From Sphagnum magellanicum (taxonomy: Eukaryota > Streptophyta > Sphagnopsida > Sphagnales > Sphagnaceae): a stretch of 64,000 nt of DNA. The DNA is taken from NCBI GenBank assembly GCA_021904315.1, contig CM038921.1, positions 14,778,090 through 14,842,089 of the forward strand, given 5' to 3'. Every line of letters begins with the position of its first letter. Within the stretch, counting starts at the first letter, position 1. The notes beneath the pieces were generated by a model, which searched no databases, had not been told where the DNA came from, and worked only from the letters and a program-made list of their open reading frames with translations. The position numbers and the translations under genes were made by a program. Below, piece by piece: positions 10,444-20,670 of the stretch.

Positions 10444-11166
10444 TCCAAAGACAAAGTTGAAAAAGAATGTGAACAAGGATGATGAGATGGTGAAAGTTCC
10501 TCATCAACGAGCCATGGGATCCTTGATGTATGCCATGTTGTATACTTGACCGGATTTGGCATACCCAATAAGCATGGTGAATCAACACATGGCAAATCCA
10601 AGCCTAGAACATTTGGATTGTGGTCAAGCGCATTTTTCAATACTTACAAGGCACTTTGCAATTAAAATTACGCTTCAAGGGATTACCACCCCAAGATTTG
10701 GTCAGATATTGTGATGCGGATTTGGCCAGTGACCTTGAAGATAAGAGATCCACCATAAGGTTTGCATTCATGATGGGAGGTGGAACCATTTCTTGGAATA
10801 ACAAACGATAACCCATAATTGTTTTGTCAACGACCAAGGCCGAATACATGACAAATACGCAAATTACCAAGGAGGCCATATGGATGACAAAGTTCATGAA
10901 GTAATTATGGTACATGAAAGAGAGGAAGGCGATGGTGATTCCATGTGACAACCGAGGTGCAATATCGTTGACGAAGAATCCCACCCAACATGCTCGAACA
11001 AAGCACATTGATGTGCAACATCACTTTATTCGAGAATAGGTTGAAAATGGCAAAGTTACATTCGAATATCATTCAATGGAGGACATGGTGGCAAATGTGC
11101 TCACCAAAGCATTACCAAAAAAACAACATAACAAATTGGTAACCATGTTCGGATTAAAAACTTCAT
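10444..11166 (+). pseudogene. pol: Copia RNase H, broken
   Basis: After the frame slip, text resumes as VPHQRAMGSLMYAMLYT, then a TGA (about 10548), then PDLAYPISMVNQHM. A further frame (10620-10811) has VKRIFQYLQGTLQLKLRF and YCDADLASD, the first RNase H Asp. Later come TTKAEYMT (Glu), CDNRGAISL (Asp) and [15 protein letters not shown]. Stops at 10809 and near 10903 and 11038 interrupt it. It ends just before the polypurine tract. Most catalytic residues remain but no continuous frame does. Confidence 0.88.
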
Positions 11167-11176
11167 AGAGTGGGAG
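11167..11176 (+). other. Copia polypurine tract
   Basis: AGAGTGGGAG lies immediately before the TGTTAG start of the 3' LTR, the position of the plus-strand DNA primer. One T interrupts the purines. Confidence 0.75.
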
Positions 11177-11610
11177 TGTTAGAAATACTATTCATTTCTA
11201 ACTCCCAATGTTGATGAATGTGTCAAACATTCATCAAAAGGATGAATAATATTCACATCCTTATAGTAGTTAGGTTAAGTTGAATAGTGGAGGCTACATA
11301 TATTAAGGCTTGCTGACAACTAGGGTTAAGGTTTGGTGGCGGCTAGGTTAGGGTTAAGTGGCAACTACTTTAGGGTTAAGAAATAATATATATTGGAGTG
11401 GTTTTGAGTTGTATTTCATTCTCTCCTTTCATGGTTTTGAGTGCACATAGAACGTTCAAGCCTTGTTAGTTGTTGCAAGCCATAGTTTTGTGATTGTAGT
11501 AGCATTTGAAGCATACAACCTTTGTAATTTTTTTGTTAGTTAATACGATTGTTCCATTTCATGAACCTCGAGTCTTTCATTTCTTGTTTGTTTTCAAATT
11601 GTTTCCAATA
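11177..11610 (+). repeat. Copia 3' LTR
   Basis: It starts TGTTAGAAAT and ends TTTCCAATA. It retains about 60 bases near the start that the 5' LTR has lost, including a short inverted pattern (GATGAATG...CATTCATC). It has fewer telomere-like TTAGGG units than the 5' LTR. Most differences from the 5' LTR are transitions. Confidence 0.92.
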
Positions 11611-11615
11611 TTAGG
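11611..11615. repeat. Right target-site duplication TTAGG
   Basis: This matches 6286-6290 and closes the copia insertion. Confidence 0.85.
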
Positions 11616-13719
11616 TGCAAGAAGTTTGAATGTTACATTATTTTCCAATTTTTTCCTATTTAATCCCACTTTTGCCTTCCATTTTTTTTATAGATGAAGT
11701 GTTGAAGTTATTGATGATATCGATCCAAACATTTCTTTTTTGGTTACTTGTTTGTGTTAGAACGAGTCCAAGGGAAAAGCCTATACATACATGGTTCATA
11801 TTTGGGTTTTTTATGTGTTGTAAATTTTAATGATTTTATTATTGGAAATTACTGGTCAAATTTCAACTTGAAAAATACAATTTCGACCTAAACAAAGGGC
11901 TTGTCATGGAAAAAATGCCAAGAATACGAAAAGGATCCCTTTTTTTTAATAAAAAACTTTCACGTCTAATATGTAACCAAATTTTGTTAAATGTTTTTAG
12001 ATCAACAATTTGGCCACATCATAAAATTGGCAACACATTAGATGTGGTTATGTACGGTTATCTATTCACATTCATGGATGGCCAAATCTTCAACCCCATA
12101 TAACTTTTCTTTTCAATTTTGTGATGTAATCAAATTGGTAATCATCCACAATAAAATTTTGTCAAATTTGACTATAGACCAAATATGAAAGAGATTTTTT
12201 TATGAATAACTTTAGACAACCCCATGGTCAAACAAAAAGTTTTGGATAAACGCGGAATGTATTGTAATACTAAAATAAATATTTAAATTCAGATTTAAAT
12301 TTCATTTTGAAAATGTGAGAAAGAGATAAAAATAATGGTAAAGGAGATGGAGGTTTATCAATTTAATAGCACGCCTCCCTTCCCCCACTTTTGATTTCCC
12401 AAGTGTATGTAGAAATTGTCCTCCAACTCGAGGATGTCCTTCCGTAAGACTTCCCCTCGCCCAATGTGTTTATGCCAACAAGTTCCTCCAAATCATCCTC
12501 CAATACTAATGCCAAATGAGGTGGTATCATGTTGGGGGTCATTTTACTTCATTGCAACGAGAAAGCCCACTCTTCTAATTATTTTTTCATTAATTCAATT
12601 TCCATTCCTTTCACATTCTTCCTTGCTTGAAGATAAGCATGGCCTTGAACGCATTGGTTCATCTTGACATGTTCTTGCTTTGTGTGCGATTTGGGTTGGT
12701 GGATGGTTTGCCCCCCTTTCTCCTTAGGGGGCCACATGTGGTGGAGGTTTTTCATATGGCTTTGTAAAGGAATCCTTTGTTTCCATGGACCAATATTACA
12801 TAAAAAAACACATCCATTCCTTTCAAATGTCTTCTCCTTTCTTCCATTGAATGCCTTCTTTAGCTATTATGTAATTCAAATCTATAACAAATAAATATGA
12901 AACCAATTAGACCCGACATAGGTATTGCAATAAACAAGGAAACAAGCTAGCAAACAAATGTACCCATGACATAGGGAACGTGCATTTACAACCCCAATAT
13001 GTGATAAATATATATGTTCAAACATCGGTGTTTCATTTTGGATCCTATTGCATTAAGCTTAAACATAAATATTGCAAGATTGGGTTGACATGTTTCCCAA
13101 ATTTAAACGAAGGAAACGTAAGTATCGCACCAAAACTATTACAACATTGGTACTGCACTTACGAACCATAACCACGACATTGATATTGTTATAAATATTT
13201 GTTTTCAATACACATGGTATAAAATCTTCTAAACACATGGTGGTCCTTGGTATTCACATGCAAAAAAAATTGAAACATTAGTATTGCAAAAAACAAGTTT
13301 GTTAAAAAACAACAATGTATTTTTTCATATTAATGACGGGGTTTGGTATGGCTTGAACTTGAACTTCATGCTTTACAATCACAATCTCCACATCGGCACT
13401 TGTAGATTTTGCATGCTCCCCCATGATCACTTGTTAAAAAAAACAAGAACAAAGGTGGACCCCCTTGTTGTAGTTTTGATGGCAACCATGACCAAGGGGC
13501 ACTCCCCTCTGATCAAATGTTTGAAAAAACAAAAAAGGAAGGGGGTGGGACCCGTTGTTATAGTCACAATGGTGGCCATGATGAAGGTGACAATGAATGT
13601 TGATGGTAATGACCGAGGTTTGGCTATAGGTCAACAATGATGCACGATGGTGAAGACAAATGGTATGCAACAAGGATGGCATCGAGGATAATGAACATGA
13701 AACATTGAAAAAAGAAAAC
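11616..13719. other. Gene-free AT-rich stretch
   Basis: No convincing gene or transposon was found. Short open frames (for example 12416-12667 and 13284-13640, plus strand) have low-complexity, non-family-like translations. The first bases continue the sequence interrupted by the copia element. A strand bias to T-rich tracts is seen around 11600-11850. Confidence 0.5.
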
Positions 13720-13962
13720 AAGAGGAACCACCCCTTGGTTCCTCTTTGATGAAAAAAACATGACACCCTATTTGTGACACTTTGTTGCAGAAAAAAAAGG
13801 AACCAAGGCTCCTCTTTGCTGCAAAAAAAAAGAGGAGCTCGATTCCTTTCTATTGAAAAAAGGGAGCCCGGTTCTTTTCTTTTGCAAAACAAAAAAAGGA
13901 GTGATGTTCCTCTTTGCTACAAAAAATATAAACAACGGGGGTGGCCCCGTTTTTTCTCCTAA
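13720..13962. repeat. Degenerate ~45-bp minisatellite with inverted pieces
   Basis: About five imperfect units combine a GGAACC...TTCCTC element with a long A-run (for example AGGAACCAAGGCTCCTCTTT, then AAAAAAAAAGAGGAGC). Units contain inverted GGAACC/GGTTCC and GAGGAG/CTCCTC pairs and could fold into hairpins. Open frames on either strand here are Lys/Phe-rich artefacts of the repeat. Confidence 0.6.
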
Positions 13963-14104
13963 AAAAACAAAATGGAACAAGTACATACCTACTACAACTT
14001 GCTTTGGAGATGGTAGATGTTTTGAAAATGAAAAGATGACAACCGAGTTTTGGAGATGACAACATCAAGTAAAAAAGTGAGAAGAAATGAAAGAAAAAGC
14101 TTCG

Positions 14105-14282
14105 TCCACTTGCCTCCATCCACTTTGGATGACAACAAGTAGGAGTAACTTCCCGATAGGATGATCAATTAATCAAGCGATTCAAAAGGGTGGGGAGCAT
14201 CATCCACTTGCCTCCATCCACTTTGGATGGTAGTAATTGGGAATAACTTCACAATCAGATGGTCAATTTATTAGATGGGAAA
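14105..14282. repeat. Direct duplication of ~75-100 bp
   Basis: CCACTTGCCTCCATCCACTT occurs at about 14108 and again at about 14206. Both are followed by TGGATG, a short variable part, AGTAACTTC or AATAACTTC and a GATGATCAAT/GATGGTCAAT motif. This is a two-copy degenerate tandem repeat with no coding content. Confidence 0.7.
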
Positions 14283-14802
14283 AGAACCTGATGCTTGAAA
14301 AAGTAGCAATGCCCGTCCTCCTCTCGATTCACAATTCAACTCGGACCTCCTAAGCCCAGTGCTTCCCAAACTTTTGAACCCTTGATCTCCTCGATGTCGG
14401 TGACCGAACACACAATGCGGACTCGTTGACCTCCTCTTGAACCCCAAGCATAAAATGATCGTCATGTTTTGATGGTAGGTTTTTAGAACAAGGGCCTACC
14501 CTACACAAATTTCCTTAAAAAATATGGGAAGGGGGTGAATATGTCTTTTACTTCGACAATTCATGGGGTAATTAGATTGCATTGGGGGTTGGATCATGGA
14601 TTATATTGATACATGGTGGCATGGCATTTCCATTATGTTTTACAACACGATACTAATGCACGACATGGCATAGGTGTTTATGTGGCCATATCATGCAATG
14701 GGTTTTTTTTTGTCAACTTTTTTGTTGTGGCCAAAGTGATACATAATGATACATTAAGGAAACTTAGCCATATTTGGCTACAAGTTAAATATGAAAATAA
14801 TT

Positions 14803-15112
14803 GGTTATTGAATTATGGCTATTAAATGATGGTTATTCAAATGGATTTGAATTATGGCTATTCTAGTGGATTTGAAATATGGTTATTAAATTATGGCCAT
14901 TCAAATGGATCTGAATTATGCCTACTGAAGTGGATATAAAATATGGATATTCAATTATGACTATTCAAGTGGATCCGAATTATGGTTATTGAATTATGGT
15001 TGTTCAAGTGGATATGAATTATGGTTATTAAATTATGGCTATTCAAGTGGATTTGAATTATGGAGATTGAATTATGGCTATTCAAATGGATCTAAATTAT
15101 GGTTATTGAAAA
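14803..15112. repeat. ~35-bp AT-rich minisatellite
   Basis: About nine units follow the pattern GAATTATGGTTATT plus CAAGTGGATNT, with local deletions. Units vary at single bases (TTGAATTATGGCTATTAAA, ATTCAAGTGGATCCG), so the array is old. There is no coding meaning. Confidence 0.8.
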
Positions 15113-15577
15113 TGTCAAAAAATGTATTAATTCATCGCTATTGATTTTTATATGATTTTTTGGTTATATGTAACCAACAATAAAGAGTAAACATAAATGT
15201 TATTTTTTGGGGAAAAGCTTCATCATTTTAATGACAAAGAAAATGGGTTTTAACCATGGAATTGATTTTTCAAAATGTAAATGTAGCTATTTTTAAATTA
15301 AAAATCAAAGAAAATAAGGTTGGCATCATCCCAATTAGGGCTTAGGGCGGTAGGAATGTCTTTGTTTTCCAACATGTTTTTGTGTTGTTTCTTTTTGTTT
15401 TGGTTGAACGCACAAGGAGGCGCGTTCTACAACACAACCACCCTACTATTTTTTTTCCTTTCACAATGTCGAAAAGGTGCGTTAGAGTGTCACCCCCCTT
15501 TCTTTCTCCCATCTCTGGCAATTCTGTCCACGTGTAACATTTTGTGTGTAGTGTGTGGGACCAAGATCCTATCCCCA
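15113..15577. other. Gene-free stretch
   Basis: This AT-rich then mixed sequence lies between two repeat arrays. A 171-codon open frame starting with TTG at 15320 runs into the repeat array that follows; its translation is Cys/Phe-rich and resembles no family I know. Confidence 0.4.
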
Positions 15578-15868
15578 TGGTCAGTTGGTGGGTGGTGTTG
15601 CAAACTAAGGGTGTTGCACAGGTCAAACCAGATAACCAGGAGGTTCGTTGGTATGGTGGTGTTCGACTCAAGTTTCTTTCCACGGCCAGTTGCTAAAAGG
15701 AGGTGCGTGTTTAGTCAATGGGTGGGTTGCAAACTGAAGGCGCCATGCAAGTCAAACCAGATAACCATGAGGTTCGTTAGCATGGTGGTGTTCAACTCAA
15801 GTTTCTTTCCATGGTCAGTTGCTAAGGGGAGGTGAATGGTCAATTGGTGGGTGGTGTTGCAAACTAAG
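15578..15868. repeat. ~125-bp tandem repeat, about 2.3 copies
   Basis: The unit holds CCATGGTCAGTTGGTGGGTG, GTTGCAAACTAAGGG, AGTCAAACCAGATAACCA, GAGGTTCGTT and CAAGTTTCTTTCCA. Second and third starts fall near 15680 and 15805. The unit is G-rich on the plus strand, unlike its AT-rich neighbours. Confidence 0.75.
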
Positions 15869-17182
15869 GGTCGGCTTTGTCATGAGGAGGGGACAATTGC
15901 AACCTCGAGAGGTTGTTGGCAAGATCAAAAGGGGGGTTGTCAGGGAGGGGTTGTTGACAAGCTTAAGAGGGGTATAGCCAATAGAAAACCGAGGTATATC
16001 CAAGGAAGCTTGAGTTTATATCATTCAACACTTTCCAACACTATGTATTAGGGGTCTGCACAAGAAGTTGGGGACACAAAAATGTTATGTAAGATGCTAA
16101 AAATTCCCAACTTTCAAGGAAATGCCCCTAGGGCTTTTAGGTGTTTTTTTCCCTGCTTGGCAAAAGAAAAACCCAAAAGTAGGTCACATGCAACATTATC
16201 TTTTCTAAGCATAGAAAAATTTGATTTCGAAAACTCACACAAACTGGATTTTGACTATTAATAAATCCCTAGTGCCTACTTGGTTGTTGTTGGGATTCCA
16301 ATTTTGGAACTCTATGGAATCTCTTTTTATTTCAAAACTCTCCACCCAAATTTCATAAACAAGTTGAAAACCTAGTAACTTTAATTTCAATAGTTGGTTT
16401 GAAAAGTGGGGGAGGTCGAAGGGGGGCGGGGGGAAGATGGAAATTGGGCCCATAATGAAACAACACCTAATGAAGGAGGGATAGTAAATGGTCAATACGC
16501 AGTTTTTTTATTGGGTTCCAGTTCCTTGGTGGATCACAACGGTCAACTTACATGTTTTTATTTACTATTTGATTTCATCATTTTGTTGTTAAATGCAAGA
16601 ATCTCACATAGATGAAAATAAACAAAAGCGACCATGGTGGAAAATTCACACCCAAATGGCTTCCAAAAATGAAACATCAAAGCCATTGATCAATTGTTTG
16701 CTAACTTGTTTTGATGAAAATTGTTGGTTTTTTGGGGCTTTTTGATGAGGTTAGCAGGAACTTGTTGGACCTTAAAATGTTGCACTTCAATATCCATGCT
16801 CCAAGTTCCTTTTTCCAACTTGTACCAATCCCAGCTTCTTCATTTTCAAACCTCTTCTTCATGTAAATCATTAGATTTTTGCATGAATTGCTTCAAAATT
16901 GTCTCATTAGTTTTGTTATGTTGTACCTCATATTCAATTTTTGGCTTGCAAAAATTGATCATCTCAACCAACATATCAAATTTCTTACTTGGAGCTCCAT
17001 TTTTTGTGATAATGACTTTGTTTCCATGGATTTGTTATCAAATTTATGTGCTTCAATGACTTTAGTGTTTAAATGTATAATATTTGGTTCAAATACATAA
17101 AGTATCACAATTGCACAATGTAACAATATGAGAATGTATTGAATTGACAACCTTTGTTGATTTTTTTCAAGTTTTGTAAAGA
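15869..17182. other. Gene-free stretch before the Ulp1-like gene
   Basis: I recognise nothing coding. A small minus-strand open frame (16959-17213) has a Lys/Glu-rich helical part (KSMETKSLSQKMELQ) that could be a coiled-coil remnant, but it overlaps the start of the Ulp1-like gene on the other strand and I cannot assign it. A G-rich island lies at about 16408-16440. The left end of the MULE, if it exists, should be in this interval; no clear terminal inverted repeat was found by eye. Confidence 0.4.
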
Positions 17183-18000
17183 TGTCAAATACTAAATCAA
17201 TTACCCTTTCCATTAAGATTGATGGGAAAGCAATTGAAGTTGCTTATGAAGGTTGGACCGAAATCCACGAATTGATACAAGAGTGCAATGACAACAAAAA
17301 AAAACTACTTGATGCTGCAATCTAAACATCTTTGGGTGTTGTTATTGTCATGCATCTTTCTGCAACAAGATCTGACGAAATCATCATCAAATTATCCAAG
17401 GCTGTAATCAGCCCTTGGATGAACAAGGTAACAAGTTCATGTTGAAACCTTGTTTAGGATGGTTGAATCTAGCCAAAGAAAAACAAATGTGTAGGTTGTG
17501 ACTATTTCAACAACCTTCTAGACATTCGAAAGGTCCGATGTTTGTGGTAAACTGCTTTCATCACCTCATATTTGAAAAAGTTATGTTTTGATTAAGGGGG
17601 TGGTACATGAACCATAGAGGTGGAGGTCATCATGGGATGGGCCAAGTCTCACCTATCATTGGGTGGAGGTGAAACTACATATGACATTGTGGTAATACCT
17701 TACCATGGTGAGGCACATTGGAGTTTGCTTATGTTGGAACCTTCCCATACCTTTCATTTTGACTCCAAAATTGGGGTACATGACTATTCAATACGTGACA
17801 TTTTTATTCGATAGATATGGGGGCCCTTGTTGTTGTTACGAGGTGTGCCTCTTAGTGATCCTACATTTAATGAACTGATTGATAAGCCAATGTTGAATGT
17901 CCCCATCTTTACACAACTTGGGAGTTGGGAGTGTGGATATGTTACTTCATAGAACCTTTGCTAACACTCGGTTTACATGGCATGCTTGAAGAATCGAAGA
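17183..18000 (+). pseudogene. Ulp1-like (C48) cysteine protease of a MULE, broken
   Basis: A Ulp1-type fold is recognised from its catalytic residues in one frame: His in PYHGEAHWSLLML (CAT 17716-17718), Asp in FHFDSKIG (GAC 17761-17763), then Gln and Cys in TQLGSWECGYVTS (TGT 17932-17934). Cellular Ulp1 removes SUMO; transposon versions have unknown targets. A TAG at 17812 lies between the Asp and Cys parts, and TAG follows VTS, so this copy is dead. An ATG at 17183 opens a 47-codon stretch (MSNTKSITLSIKIDGKA) that may be its first exon. It faces the MULE transposase tail-to-tail, 1.2 kb apart, as a second gene of the same element. Confidence 0.72.
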
Positions 18001-18654
18001 TTGAAAAACCCAAGGTTGGTTTTCAACACCAATGTTATTTTTGTAATACATTCAAAACATTGTAATTATAATGTTAATATTTGATAGTCAATGTAATGTG
18101 TTTTACAAAACAATGTGACATTATACCATTGGATGCGTGATTTATCACCTTATGTGTTGGTGCAAATCTTGAGCAAGTCTTGGAGTGCACCATTTGATCT
18201 TCTACAATATCAAAAGCAAAACATCGTGAAGCTTGTGGAGGAGCTTAAAGTTATCACACAAGTCGTGGCTATTTGCGACCATATAGACCATTGGTTGTCG
18301 CCCATACAAACCCTTCCCCTAGTAATGATTATATTTTGTTGGATGTGATTATAGGTGTGCAAAATTCAAAAGGCCCTCACAATGCATGTGAAGTGGCTTT
18401 CAAATGGTAAGAGGATTGGGTGTATCATGAGAAAGTAATAGGTAGGCCAACTTTTGTGCACATGAGGAGCCTAAATGGGAATATAGGATAAATTATACAA
18501 CCTTTTGAAGTTTTTATGAACTAAAGACTTCTATTAGACCCCATTTTGGTGTTCGTGGTTGGGTGGCAAGGTGCATGCACATTTTATTTTTTTGAATTAT
18601 TAGTCCATTCTATTGCAATGTTGTGAAGTATGGTGTTTCACTTTAATCAACGTT
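18001..18654. other. Region after the Ulp1-like pseudogene
   Basis: A 77-codon plus-strand open frame (18115-18348) starts MTLYHWMRDLSPYVL. It may be a later exon or remnant of the Ulp1-like gene but matches nothing I recognise. The rest is non-coding. Confidence 0.3.
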
Positions 18655-19170
18655 TGTAGTCATGAATTAGTCTATCAATGTATCAGTGTGTAAGTGTAGT
18701 AGCATGTTTGTTTATCATTATGTTAATGAATGTGTCAATGTATTAGTCTAGGTTCATGTATGAATGCATCCGTGTACCATTCTATTCGTGTGTCGCTGGA
18801 TTAATTTGTCAATGCAATAGTGTGTTTGTTTATCATTATGTTATTACGAGTGTATCATTGTACCAATGTGTCAACGTATTAATCCATGTTTATGTATGAA
18901 CATGTATCAGTCTATCATTGTACTAAAATGTGTCACTAGATTACTTTGTCAATGTAATAGCGTGTTTGTTTTTCACTAAGTTAATGTATGAGTGTATCAT
19001 TGTATTAGTGTGTCAGTGCAATGTTTGTCTATCATTATGTTTATGTGTGACTGTATTAATGTATAATTGTACTAGCTTGTCACTATCTTAGTGTGTCAAT
19101 GAGGATGGAGGTGTGCTTACTATATTATTGTATGAATGTTTGATTATATGATTGTATGTGTTAACGTGTC
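18655..19170. repeat. Degenerate TGTGTCAATGTA-type minisatellite
   Basis: Short units such as GTGTCAATGTATTAGT, TGTATGAATG, GTTTGTTTATCATTATGTTA and TGTATCATTGTA recur with many variants over ~0.5 kb. On the minus strand the array begins immediately after the stop of the MULE transposase, so it fills the gap between the two convergent MULE genes. Confidence 0.65.
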
Positions 19171-20019
19171 AATGTAGGTTGAGGTGAAGAAACATTAAAA
19201 CTTGAGTTGATGCTTGCAAATGTTTCCACGTTGTGTGTTGACGCAATTACGACATGCCCACTTTGATGTTGGGTTGTGGATGGTGTAACGTAGATGGATT
19301 TTATTTTCTATGACATAACAAGTGCTGGACCACCATCATAGAAATGCAATGTCACATTTGTGTCAAAAATCAATTATGCCCCTAATAAGGCCCTAACCAT
19401 AAACAATTATTGGCATTTGTTGTTCACGAACCCAAAGTTCTTGCATAGACTTTGATATCGGTATTGAATGAGGACATCAATTCATGGATGCACCAATGCA
19501 CATGATGACCAACCAATCTACTTTTCTCCGGCTTCAATTGGGCCTTCAATGTCCCACGGTAACTTTCAATTGCAGCATTGGTGTTTAGTTTAGCATATGG
19601 TATATTTCAAAATCCAACCACCCACATGTGACTTTTTATGTTGCCAATTTTCCTCCATGTATTTCCAAAAGACATTAGCTGCATGGTACTCATTAGCACT
19701 AGAAGAAATTCTTAAATCTATGACTCCATATATGACTAATTTTGTAGTCATACCGGACATTATATGACTAAAGGCCCTTAGTTGTAATGGATGAATAGCA
19801 AAGGACAAGATATCGTTTAATGTTTGACATGGAATTTTTCATCTTATGGTCATTAATGACAAGTCATAAAGGACAAGCCATATATAATGCCGAGGTGTCA
19901 TTTAATGAATGACTAAAATATGATTAGCAGACATTAAAACCATTTGATTATTCGGATTTATACCTAGATTAAAATTATTTTTTTGGATTATTACTAAAAA
20001 TATATTTTTAATGAGTATG

Positions 20020-20120
20020 TAAGTGGGTAATAGGTTTAGGTAGGTCGAAAAGGGCAAGCAGGTAGGTAGTAGTTTAACCCACCTAACCTAACCTAACTTA
20101 CGTAACCTACCTATGTAACA
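20020..20120. repeat. Imperfect inverted repeat of AGGT/ACCT units in the CACTA interior
   Basis: GGTTTAGGTAGGT and CAGGTAGGTAGTAG on the left face CCCACCTAACCTAACCTAAC and CGTAACCTACCTATG on the right, so the segment could form a long hairpin. Confidence 0.6.
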
Positions 20121-20310
20121 ACCTTAGTTTAACATATTTACCTTAGCCTTTTGAAAATGCACGTGGGTTGCAAGTATTAGGAATTAAACCCTTCACTTTC
20201 ACAATAACAATACCAAGTCCTTACCAATGGACTACAACATCAAAAGGTGTCCAATTTAGGTCAAGTTTTTAGTTTCACATGTTTATTTCATATCATTACA
20301 AGATTATGAG

Positions 20311-20670
20311 GTCGGTAGCAAGTGGTAGGATGATAGGTAGGAAGTGGGTAGGTTATAGGAAATAGGAAATAAAAGGTAGGCAGGTAAGTAGGTAGGTTGA
20401 TGAAATAGGTAGGTGGGTGAATGGGTAGGTAAGTAAGTGGATGGGTGGGCGAGTGACTAGGTAGGTAGGTAGGTAGATGGGTGGGTTGGTTGGTAGGTAA
20501 GTGGGTAATAGGTAGCCAGGTGGGTGGTTGGGCACATGGGAGGGTAGGTAAGTAGGTAAGGAGGTAAATGGATAGTATGTAGATAGGTGGGTGGGTGGGT
20601 GTGTAAATAAGTGTTAGGCAAGTGGGTGGGTGAGTAGGTAAATAGGTAGGTACATAAGTAGGTGGGGGGT
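20311..20670. repeat. GGTA/GGTG-type tetranucleotide array
   Basis: This is a long run of variants of GTAG, GTGG and GTAA units on the plus strand (for example TAGGTAGGTAGGTAGATGGG, GGTGGGTGGGTG). The minus-strand open frame across it, rich in Pro, Thr and Leu, is an artefact. It lies wholly inside the CACTA element. Confidence 0.85.

Larger units (their letters stand above)
6291..11610 (+). mobile_element. Ty1/copia LTR retrotransposon, complete structure, dead coding region
   Basis: This 5.3-kb element has, in order, a 5' LTR, a primer-binding-like site, an untranslated leader, gag with a zinc knuckle, protease, integrase, reverse transcriptase, RNase H, a polypurine tract and a 3' LTR. 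Integrase lying before reverse transcriptase is the copia order. It is flanked by TTAGG on both sides. The LTRs differ at roughly 25 of the last ~215 aligned bases (hand count), so insertion is old. Frameshifts in gag and around RT, plus stops at 8028, 8671 and later, make it non-autonomous. It sits between the gypsy/coiled-coil relic and non-coding DNA. Confidence 0.93.

Noticed and set aside
14803-15112. CRISPR-like array
   Set aside because: Repeat units are contiguous and degenerate with no spacers, no Cas genes, and the context is plant nuclear DNA.
15320-15835. 171-codon plus-strand frame as a gene
   Set aside because: Starts at TTG, is built largely from the ~125-bp tandem repeat, and resembles no family.
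20353-20535. Pro/Thr/Leu-rich minus-strand protein
   Set aside because: Direct translation of the GGTA-type array inside the CACTA element.
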